This document shows positions 54,301 through 64,000 of a stretch of 64,000 nucleotides of DNA, one piece after another. This stretch comes from Ficedula albicollis (taxonomy: Eukaryota; Chordata; Aves; Passeriformes; Muscicapidae). Under the pieces are notes generated by a model. It had not been told where the DNA came from and did no database searches. It saw only the letters and a list, made by a program, of their open reading frames with translations. The position numbers were made by a program, and so were the translations under genes. Where the stretch lies: contig NC_021678.1 of NCBI RefSeq assembly GCF_000247815.1, forward strand, positions 25,311,036 to 25,375,035. The letters run 5' to 3'. Positions within the stretch are counted from its first letter, which is position 1, and each line of letters begins with the position of its first letter.

Positions 54301-55174
54301 CATTTGAATGAAAAATTTTCCCATTAGACATGTGGTTCACATTTATTTCCCCTTATTGTTAAACTTCTGGAGTATAACCATTGATGGAGTGTGAGGAGGG
54401 ACTTCTAAAGGGCTGCAATGTGAAGTCCCCAGGAGTAAAAAAATAATTTTTCTGTTGGGCTGGGAGGGCACAGAGCTGCTCAGTGCAGGCTGACCTGCAC
54501 AGCAGCATTGGCTTCATCCACGTGGTTGGTGGATCCAATTAGCACAGACCTCAGACCCAACACTGCCTAATGATTTTTGAGCTGAAGAAACTGGACTAAG
54601 GGATCAGCCTGGCTTTGAGACAGAAACACCAGCAGCCATTAGAGGTGATTCAGTCTTTTGTGAATGTCAAAGAGCTGATCTGAGGGAAAAAGGAGTGAAG
54701 CAGCCTCTGTGGACAACAGGAGCAACCAGAAACCTCTCTCTGCCTCTGGCTGAGCCTGTTGGATGCCAAGGGGAGAAATGCTGGTAAAGATCACTCCTGG
54801 TGCTCCTTGTAGTCTCTGGTAGCAGGAGGCAGCTCTGCCATCTCCATCCCATTCTGATCTCTTCATAGTCCCACTGTTGTTCCCTTGCTCCTGTTCCCTA
54901 CTTTAGTCCTCCCTCATACTCTATAGCTGATTTTGAAATGGTTAAAATATGGAGAAAGGAATAAATAAGCAATCCTTCCCTCAAAATGGCATTTCTGTTT
55001 ATAGTACCTATTGCAAGTTGCTAAAGCTAAATTCTTTAGAAATCATTGAAATGTGTTTTGACTGACCAAACTGAACATATTTTTTCCTCCAGATTTTAAG
55101 TTTAAGGAAAAGAATATGGAAGTAATATTTTTCGTCTTGGTTCTGCACCACTCTAGCATTTCTGGAGGTGGGGA

Positions 55175-55439
55175 AAAAGCACAAAAAAAAAAAAAAAGCC
55201 TGTTTTCCATCCAGGGCTAAAACATACCTTAAGCTCTTTGTGATACCCATTTGTGACACGGCTCCTGCTGCAGCTTATCTGGGCTTCTTGTACCACTAGA
55301 AACCAGTAAAAGCACAAAAAAAAAAAAAAGCCTGTTTTCCATCCAGGGCTAAAACATACCTTAAGCTCTTTGTGATACCCATTTGTGACACGGCTCCTGC
55401 TGCAGCTTATCTGGGCTTCTTGTACCACTAGAAACCAGT
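55175..55439. repeat. Near-perfect two-copy tandem duplication, 133-bp unit
   Basis: The unit starting aaaagcac with an A-run and continuing gcctgttttccatccagggc is at 55175-55307 and 55308-55439. The only difference I see is the A-run length, 15 against 14. Confidence 0.95.
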
Positions 55440-58400
55440 CGTGGAGTAGAAAAACAAAAGATGCTCTGCTCTTAGCAAAAATACCAAGTTTTTGGTTGAA
55501 TGTGCTTGGTGCCAATAAGGCTTAAGAAAAATTGAATTGTGAAGGTTTTTAAGTGGACTTTTTTTTTGCCAGTTTAATCCACTTTTGGTTTTTTTTGTGA
55601 AGATGCAATGGCAAGCAGAGAGAGCAAGTCTTACTTTCAGTATCAGGTTTAAAGTGGACCCATTGAGTGAAAGCATTTTTTTTGGCTAAGAAACCACGAA
55701 ATGTGACATCAGTGCATTGTCTTAGCCTGTCTGGCTTCATTAGAAACCATAGTGTAGTTGAGCTATACAATTACATCCTGAAGTCAGACATTTCCAAAAC
55801 ATTTGGTCTTTGTGCAGAAGATCCCTGACCAGTGTCTTACTGTGGTGGGATGGATACTGAGTTTCTTTTGCCTGAAGACCTAATTTTACTGACAAGCATG
55901 TGAAATATTTGTCTTAAAATGCTAAAAACCCCACACACTTCCCAGCTTCTGAAATCTTTCATTTTTTTCCTTCTCAGATGATAGAAGTGTATTTAGTATT
56001 TAATTTGTCTTGACCAGTTTTCAAAATAGCCTGTTTCTAGTGTCCCATCTATTATAGAACATCTGTAGGGAACTGAGCAGCTCTGGTGAGTCTCAGACAT
56101 GCATCAGTCTGGGCATATTCTCTTTCCGTGCCTAAGACAATCTGTCTGTACAATGCTAGAGAGGAACCTTGGGCTGCAATGAGGTCTCTTGATGCAGCTT
56201 TTCATCACCTGGAAAGGAAATCAAAGTACAGAGATAAACTGATCCATTTGTTTTCATTACAATTACTAGTTTTTACTACTCTGTGTAAACTAAGACTATA
56301 AATTTGGTGCTGGTAGACTTCTTTCTACTAAGTTCAGCCCCACCAGCTGTTGTACAAATCTTTTGGCTCGAGAAGCAGGATTTATTTTTAGCTTTAGTGT
56401 GGAGCTGTCGAGGGTGCCTTACCTGAATTGTGGTTTCCAGGCAGCTTGTGACAAGAGAAGAAAAGGATAAACTTCTTTTTCCATTATTTAAAGGTCCAGA
56501 AGCACTTCCAAGTTTCAGATCTCAGTACCACTGGAGCCCTGCCTTGCAAGGTGGCAAGGATAGGTGTTTGCCTTGTAGGAGTGGGAAAGAACTAGCACAG
56601 ACAGTTCTGGAGCTGGTTGTCAGCTTGAAGGTGACATTAGCCTTTGTGTCCCTTATGGTAGCTCTTGACACTCCAGAGGTGTTTCACTAAGGCCCAGACT
56701 GAGGGGAATAGTGGAATAGAAGAAAGAGAGGAGCACCTGAATCTTTCTTTGAATGCTGCCTTTCTTTTCTGCTGTTGGTAATAAAGCCACTTCCATGGGT
56801 GGCTCCTGACCTGCTTTCAGCCATACAACTGAAATATTTTAGACCTGAGTCCTGTACCTACAGTGCTGCAAGTAACACATCCTGCCTCCCAGGAGAACCT
56901 GAGAAAGGGGCTTCCATAGGCCCCACAGTTTAAACACTACACTGATGCTGTGAAAGGGAGAGGTATCTGTCTGTCCTTAAAAAGCAGGGGTGGAAGAGGT
57001 GATGAAGAAGTAGGGTGTGTTTCTGGGGTACCAATAGCTGTCTTCATGGCTGTACTGAATCTATCCTGTGTTCAGCTGGCCATTGTCAGACATGGCTCAT
57101 CTGTTCTGTACTCTAGAGACTGAAAAGTGTGGCAATTTTTTTCCTCCAGTTCATTTTCCTTCTAGGAATGACCTTTCTGAAATATTAATGATGACACCAT
57201 TCTTCTTTTGCAATTTCATCTGTAACACAAAAGTGTAGAGAAAAAATACACCATGGAGTTTTCTGAGAATTTGCAACTTTTTCTGAACCTTTAACTTTAT
57301 TCTAGTGCTAATGGTTTTTTCCTTTTGTAGAGAAAATTTAAAATCCTACAACAGAGTTTCTTTTCCTTTGTGTGCAGTCCAATTTCCTACAGAAATGTTG
57401 ACCTAATTTTATTTTTCGTCTGCCCCGGTTTGAGTTTTTGGCAGGAACCATCCACACATCTTGTAGACTTTTCCTCAGCTCTGGCTGAGAAGGTGTTGGT
57501 TTGCTTTGTGCTTTTCTGGGATCAGAGCCATCTTTTCATGTAAGCAGTCTGAGCTACTGCTTGGGATCCTGCTCTTCTGAGGCCAAGCAGGCCAGGCTAA
57601 TCTGACCCTCCTCTTAGTGTGTCAGCTGCTGCCAAGTTACTACCACGAGACCTGCTCTCTCCCTGATGCATTTATTTTGAATACATCTTTCCATCATCAG
57701 CTGTATGTATTATCTGGAGGAAGTATAATTTTTTGTGTAATAAATGAATTGTTCCTCACTGTACCTTGGATGGCTGGCAGACAGGAAACTGGAGAGTCTC
57801 ATCAGATGTTTTCTCAGGCCAATAGCCTGATTGCATATCAACGAATAATATTTGATTTTATTTGCTTATAGGCTTTTTGGTTTGTTCCTGGTGCCCTTCT
57901 TCTTATGTCTGTGTCTTTACATGAAAGTCTGCAAATATCAAAGCTCTGTGAATTTATTTAGTCTGTTTTCTGTTGCTTTTCAGTCTGTAAGTGATACCTA
58001 TATATGCTTCTTGCAGTGATGGAGTGTACCTAGGCTATTGTATGCTTGGTCTTTCCTGGGCTTGCCTTCAATCTTTATTCTTCTGTGTGCTTCCCCCATG
58101 AACCCCAAGCAGGTCAGCCTGGGAACACATCATGGAATCCATCTCAACCAGATCATGTGTCTCTGGTGGGGTCATCTCCTTCTGCATTCATCTCTGTGAG
58201 CTTTCTTAGTATCTGTCAGGAGAGATGGAAGATTCTAAGGCTTGGAAGATGAGCAGTTTGAGAAGTATCTTGCCTGTCTAAAAATGAGCCTTGGTGACTA
58301 GCTTGGACATGGATAACTAACATCAGGGGATTGAGTATCTTCCTGGGTTTCCTTCATTGCTCAATCTTCTCCCCTCTCTCCATAAGTGGAATTGAAGCAG

Positions 58401-58694
58401 ACCAGTTGCTCTTGCTATTCCAGTTCTCAGAAGCTTTAATTCTCCAGGAAAATCATATATATGTGTTTTTTGTTTTGGGATTTTTTTTGCTAGCTCTCAT
58501 TAAATAAACAAATAAACAAAAACACCCAAACCAAATTACCCACAATGCTGGACAAGATCTTCTTCCAAGCCAGCCAACCTGGTGTGTCACCCTGAGAGTT
58601 TGTACTGGAGAGTTGCAACAGCATTTTTCATATCCTGCACTGTGCATGCATGTGTGTATAGCTCCTTTCTTCACAGGTCTGTAAGTCTGAATGT

Positions 58695-58866
58695 GTTTCT
58701 GGCACACTGCTTGTGTTTGTGGCACAGGATCTGAGGGGTAAAGCTTCTTCTTTAAGGGGCTTGCCAATTTACTTGGAGTTTCTGGCACACTGCTTGTGTT
58801 TGTGGCACAGAATCTGACACCAGGGGTAAAGCTCCTTCTTTAAGGGGCTTGCCAATTTACTTGGAA
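58695..58866. repeat. Two-copy tandem duplication, 83-89-bp unit
   Basis: The unit beginning gtttctggcacactgcttgt is at 58695 and 58778. The second copy has a 6-bp insertion (acacca region) and two substitutions. Confidence 0.94.
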
Positions 58867-60029
58867 AAAATGCTGGTGTGAAATAAAATCTTGCCACTGT
58901 TGTTAGAGTTTGAAGACGAAGCATTCTGCCTTGGGTATGTAAAATCCTTATGATTCAGATTTGTGCTGAGCAAGACAAGCAGGAGTTAAGGTCTGGCCTG
59001 TAGTGAAATAAAGTTGTGTATCACTGGGGCTGCCAACACAGCAGAGATTCCTCGCACAGATTGTGTTCTTGGTGAGCTGCAGGCTGTGTTGGTGGGTGTG
59101 ATGTGTTTGGTGCTACACTCCTTGAGTGGGGAGTGTCGAGATGCTGTTTGGATAAATATTTGCCATTTTCCTTTTTGATGGCACAGCCTCTCCTGTTTTA
59201 AGTGATGAGTTGGACTAGGCTCCTGAGGAGAGGCAGGGTCAGATCTGCTGCATGCCACTCTTTAGCTGCACCAAGAGACAAGACCAACCCAAACAAACAT
59301 TAAGACCCATAATGGTCTTGATTTTTCAATCATCAGATCGAGTCAAATAGCAGCAGGAGGCTGCAGAAGAGCCATACCCTCCCAATACCACCCCCATGGT
59401 ACACTGGAGCCTATCTCTCTTGAATCATTGTGTTGGAGTGCTCCAAGAGGTGGATATGCCACTAAAGAGCCAGAACAGAGCGTTAAAATGGGAAAATCTT
59501 GGCACCATACCTACATCATTTTTTTCCTTTGCTTAGTATTCAGCCTCAGGACAAATTAATTTCTACTGAAATCTGATGTACTTGCCACTAAATTTGTTGT
59601 CTTATCTAAAACTTGTCTTCTCCTGTGAAGGAAGATAAACAAAAAGTGTATGTATATATTCTATTCTAATGCATACTAGAAATCACTTTATTGTGTGTTT
59701 TATTTATTTATTCAGCACTAACCTTTGCATTTGCATCTGTAAATAACACTCTAAAGCTGAACTGGGCCAGAGAGGCCTTTTAGGGATTTGTTCTGTCATA
59801 CAGCTTTAAGACTCAGTCATCTGGTTAAAATTTGAAGTGGATGCCCAGAATAAGTAGGTGAATAATAAATAAAAATTATTAAAAGGAATAATATCCTCTT
59901 TATCTCTTTATCTGAAATTACATAAAGTCTGCAAGTTCAGTTTAATCCTTCAGACATCAGTCAGTTGAAACTTTAATAGAGTAAAGGAAGGAGAAAAACC
60001 CAGACCAATAGCTGGTCTCTGGTTTTTAA

Positions 60030-61046
60030 CTTGATACAGAGCAGGATGCTGAAAGATACTCTGGGAGACATGAGTGGCTGAAAGAGATTGTGCTTCATGT
60101 CACTGAACTTTCTACAGTTACTGCTGTTAATGCTGCTGCAGAAGAAAAGGAAACGCCAGGGGCAAAAGATAAAAGAGAATCGAAGGAAATGGCTGTATGT
60201 TGCTAATCCTTTCCTCTCATGGTGAGAATGGTTAATCCACTGCAGAATACAATCAGGAAGCTACACCCACTTGGACTTGCTTGTGAACGTGACTTAACTG
60301 GGACTAAGTTGCTTGAAGCCTGGCTAACTTGCACCAGCAGTCAGGACATACAAAGGATAACCAAGTTGTTTGATGCAGCTGATGCAACTCAGTCTGTGCT
60401 GAGGTGCTTGTATGTGTAAACCAAATCCAGTGACTCAAGGAATATTCCTGACAGGAGCTGTGCTAAAGCCATGGCAGAATTCTAGCACTGTAGAATTTTG
60501 ACTTTGGAGTGTGGAGTCTCAGTTATTGTTTCTAAAAACCTGTGTGTTCTGAGAATTAGTTACCTTAATATTGATGCTGACTTCATATGCCTAATCTCGA
60601 ATTTGGACAAGGATTTTCTTTTCCTGGATCCTTTAATTAAAAAAGACAAGGGATGGCTTGTTGCTTTATTTTGTATCTACACAGAATTCCTTTTGGGGGA
60701 GAGGACTCTATCATATTTTTTTAGACAGTCACCTGAAAAGCAGAGAAAGTCTGGCTATTCTGGACTTCTAGTGCAGTATGTTACCCTATCTAGAGCCAGT
60801 GCTAAGGAAATATGGCCAAATTAGAATATTCAGATAATATCTGATCTCCTGAAGAACATGGGTTATAAAATCTTTCCTAATATTTCTTACAGCAAGCTCA
60901 GTATGTTGTCTGAAGTTTATATAATAGGAGCCCTTTTTGTCATGGAGATTGAAGGATGCCTGCTTCCATATCCTTCCTCTGTATGTGTTTTACTGGCACA
61001 CAAACTGCAGCTGTTACTGGCCAAGCTGGCATTCCTGTTGGCATAA
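60030..61046 (+). pseudogene. Low-stop frame, possible decayed coding sequence or chance
   Basis: One + frame over about 339 codons has only four stops (at 60204, 60417, about 60483 and 60822), where random sequence of this composition should give well over ten. The pieces include a mixed-charge stretch (EEKETPGAKDKRESKEM) and RKLHPLGLACERDLTG. No splice sites, poly-A tail or family that I recognise accompany it. It could be a remnant of a processed pseudogene or mobile element, or chance. I do not assign a function. Confidence 0.2.
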
Positions 61047-61596
61047 ATGCCATAAAGGCCTGATTCTTTTGTCTTTACACACATCAGTTGCATTAGATAC
61101 TTGATGGAGTCTGAATCCCAGTTTCTGACTTTCTTTTGCTGGCTATGCAGTGATTTGGTTGTGTAGCTGGGTACAAACATGGCAAGAATTAATTAACTGC
61201 CTCAGGCTTTGGATACTGCTCAAACAGCCCTTTCCAATCATCTTTCTAAATTCAACTGTGGTCCAGCTCTGATGTGGCTGCTGCATCTCTGTGGTCAAAA
61301 ATACTGCCTGTTCAAGAAATGTTAATATTCAGTGTGAGCACATGTGGTTTATCTTCCCAGTCACACTTAGCCATCCATCACAGCAGTGCCACAGGACACA
61401 TCACTAGGCTGTGAACCCTTCCAATCTGAACATGGACCTGCCTCTAATTGGCAAATCCAGTTACTCAAATCAAATGCAATGCAGAATCTCCTGTGCCCAA
61501 ATGATATAGTTTTCCCATTAAGGACTTAAATTTGGCTATTACAAACATTGAAGTGTTTCAGTTCTGTTATCTACCTCCTTAGCTGGCAATCAATCC

Positions 61597-61708
61597 TTGT
61601 TTTGTTAAGCCAGAATTTATATCAGATGAAATTTATTTGAAATCCTGATCCTTAACAAAATCCCTGTTTTGTTAAGCCAGAATTTATATCACATGAAATT
61701 TATTTGAT
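61597..61708. repeat. Two-copy 45-bp repeat, 67-bp offset, with hairpin
   Basis: The sequence ttgttttgttaagccagaat and the following 25 bp occur near 61598 and 61664 with minor differences (atcagatg against atcacatg). Between them lies a perfect 10-bp inverted repeat, cttaacaaaa (61651-61660) and ttttgttaag (61667-61676), with a 6-base loop. Confidence 0.92.
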
Positions 61709-62645
61709 CAAATATGCTTGATCAAAATGCTGCTTGATATTTAGTTTTCTCTGATCTAGTGAAAAAGCATAGTAGTTATTTCTCAAAGCATATTTTTTCT
61801 CTGAAGGACCAAATTTGCTCACAGTTGGAGAAAAGGAGCTTGCATATGTTTTGATTGTGAGAAGATGCATTGTGGGTTAGAAAATAATTACATGGAGAAT
61901 GGTGCTTGTGGTATTGAGCAGAGTGTATATGAAGCAAACATGTCTGAAACTCAGGGTGGAATTGCATGGAAATTTGGTTACATTACAACTGTGTAGTTTC
62001 TTAACCAAAAAGACTCAAAAGATTATTATACTGAAAATTTGGCTTCCAAGAAGAGTCACATCACTATCTTTGGGGTTTAACTAATAAGCAGGTTGATTTT
62101 CAACTTGCCTAAAAGTTTAGACCTTGTTCTGAATTTTAGAAAATATAGATTAGAAGCAATTTACTTTTCAATACAGAAGAGATCTGATTCACTCCATAAA
62201 AATAAATCATGGCATGACCTTGAGTGTAGAGTCACTACTGCACCAGAGTCATGTTGACTGATCTGATTTGTGTCTCATTCTATTTGATACTCAGAACTCA
62301 CATGTCAGCTGCTTCCTATTAAGCAACAAAAGCCAGGGGAGCGGCCAGCTTTGCTATATGGCAGTCAAAGTGAATGTGTTGATAGCTGAAATTCAGAGGC
62401 ACCAAATTGTTTGACAGGGTTTGGGAAAACACAACCTGCTTTTGATTCTCAGGAGCCCAGTCTGGTTTAATAGACATTGCCTTGTTAGCCTCCCCTAGCA
62501 GTAAGGGTGATTGATAATTGAATATAATTATTGTGAAGGATCCATTCATGTTCTTTAATCTGAGCTGATTTTAATACTTTATCTAGCAACAGGCTTTCTT
62601 CTTTTTCCTCAAAGTTTATACTTTCTTTCTCTATCTGTCTTCCAG

Positions 62646-62719
62646 CTGTACAGCTCCATGGACTTTGGAAGAAAATGGCAGCTCATGCACGAGCGGGTCA
62701 CTCCAAACAGGTTTTACTG
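62646..62719 (+). CDS. SORCS3: SORCS3 internal exon, VPS10p propeller (third in window)
   Basis: This is a 74-bp exon with acceptor cttccag|ctg and donor tactg|gtgagc. It enters in phase 0, encodes 24 codons starting LYSSMDFGRKWQLMHER and ending VTPNRFY, and leaves in phase 2 after TG of a split tryptophan codon. Residues 4-11 (SMDFGRKW) form the third Asp-box in a row. This exon decides the paralogue. SORCS3 is recalled as SSMDFGR-WQLMHER-TPNRFYW, whereas SORCS1 reads SSAEFGR-WQLIQEG-VPNRFYW. The lysine in GRKW replaces an arginine in the mammalian form, a conservative change. The apparent TGA just after TGG is intronic, because the GT of the donor overlaps it. Confidence 0.92.
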
Positions 62720-64000
62720 GTGAGCTGGGGGCCCTGGCTTGGCTTGCTTTGGGTGGGTCATGGAGGGGAGAAGGGCATCTGACTTGAAGGCATTGCTTGC
62801 TTTACCTGGACATGAAGTATACCCTTGGTTTTGTTCATCATCAGTGCTGTAAATTCAGTCCATAGCATGTGTCTTGCAGTGCAATAGTCTCTGTGTTTGT
62901 ACCTCTTGTCTGATAAAATGCGTTGTCTTTCACAGAGAAGTACAAGTCTTTGATAATTGCAAAACTCCTGCTTCTTTGTGATACACCTGCTTAGAGAACA
63001 CAGAGGAGCTGCCCAGTGTTTCAGTGACAAACCTATGACCATTAGGTTTGCTCTTTTTCAGCTCTTCAGAGAGTTACTTTAGCCTAGAACAGTCTTTGTG
63101 CAGAGCCAGCCACTCTCACCAGTCTCCTTATGCAATCTTGGTGAGAAGGGATGATTCACTCTGCCTTAAATCACTTTCTGAGGAGCCAGTTTCATTATAG
63201 TGACTAGTGAAACCCCAAGATCTGCAGTTTGCTAAAAATCTGCTTTGTGACTCAGTTCCTTCTCATTTCCCAAGTGTCAGCCTCTCAAATTGGAAGAGTG
63301 TCTTAAAATCAGATGATGAAACAAATTTAGTTCCTATCTCCAGGCTCAGCCATCTCAGATACCTCTTTTCCAAACTTCTCTGCACCATGTGAAGGCTCAA
63401 GAATTGTTTTTTAGAGAGAAAAAGAAAAGTGTAGTTCTTCTATACTTGCATTTAGGATTTGGGGCTTGAATCAGATTCTTAATGCCAGATGATGGGGTGT
63501 GTGTGAATGTGTAGAGGTGCTGATTTACAGAACTTGTGCATAGCAAAAAGAAGTGTCTGTTCCTTAAGACCAAAAAAGATTGTAATATTAAGGAACTGGA
63601 GGGTTACATTTTGGGTAGTTAAAAATAAAAAGGACTCGGAAAACTTAAAAACTGACTCCCAATTACAAAGCACGATATATATCTATATATCTATATATCT
63701 ATATATCTATATATCTATATATCTATATATCTATATATCTATATATCTATATATCTATATATCTATATATCTATATATCTATATATCTATATATCTATAT
63801 ATCTATATATCTATATATCTATATATCTATATATCTATATATCTATATATCTATATATCTATATATCTATATATCTATATATCTATATATCTATATATCT
63901 ATATATCTATATATCTATATATCTATATATCTATATATCTATATATCTATATATCTATATATCTATATATCTATATATCTATATATCTATATATCTATAT
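62720..64000 (+). other. SORCS3: SORCS3 downstream intron, 5' part
   Basis: The intron starts with gtgagc in phase 2 and continues past the window end. The first 950 bp show no recognisable element. From 63675 onward it is a pure 8-bp-unit satellite, listed separately. Confidence 0.85.
63675..64000. repeat. (ATATATCT)n satellite, at least 326 bp, runs off the window
   Basis: About 40 uninterrupted copies of an 8-bp unit follow cacg at 63671-63674 and continue to the last base of the window. I see no interruptions. The true length cannot be judged from here. Confidence 0.97.

Noticed and set aside
63675..64000. CRISPR-like or centromeric array
   Set aside because: The unit is 8 bp with no spacers and sits in a gene intron. 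It is simple satellite sequence.

Overview
The window is vertebrate nuclear DNA, almost certainly avian and probably passerine. It contains three small coding exons with canonical splice sites, separated by introns of 19.2 kb and 24.8 kb. The interspersed repeats are sparse: one 5'-truncated CR1-type LINE and one solo LTR that resembles bird ERVL-type LTRs. No prokaryotic feature, rRNA, tRNA or CRISPR array was seen.

The only gene I can support is SORCS3, on the + strand. Its consecutive exons lie at 18338-18437, 37645-37803 and 62646-62719. Joined, they give about 110 residues of the VPS10p beta-propeller, with one Asp-box (S-x-D-x-G) in each exon. The paralogue call rests on residues that fit SORCS3 better than SORCS1 (SSMDFGR, WQLMHERVTPNRFY, MLLSDPE) and fit SORCS2, SORL1 or SORT1 much less well. 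The reading frame is intact, and neither the first nor the last exon of the gene is in the window.

Layout: 1-18337 is the 3' part of an upstream intron, with several two-copy tandem duplications, a 608-bp pure C tract and the CR1 fragment. 18438-37644 is an intron with a mosaic of duplicated segments at 32.6-33.5 kb. 37804-62645 is an intron with the solo LTR, a 704-bp pure C tract, a perfect 248-bp tandem duplication, a nested 678/808-bp duplication and a roughly 1-kb stretch with few stops in one frame. 62720-64000 is the start of the next intron and ends inside a perfect 8-bp-unit satellite.

The most noteworthy signals are not genes. First, both long C tracts have the same architecture, with the same short sequence on each side, and look like assembly or base-calling artefacts. 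Second, the window has an unusual density of two-copy tandem duplications. Some are diverged and so look real; others are letter-perfect and may be merged alleles. I found no convincing new biological system.
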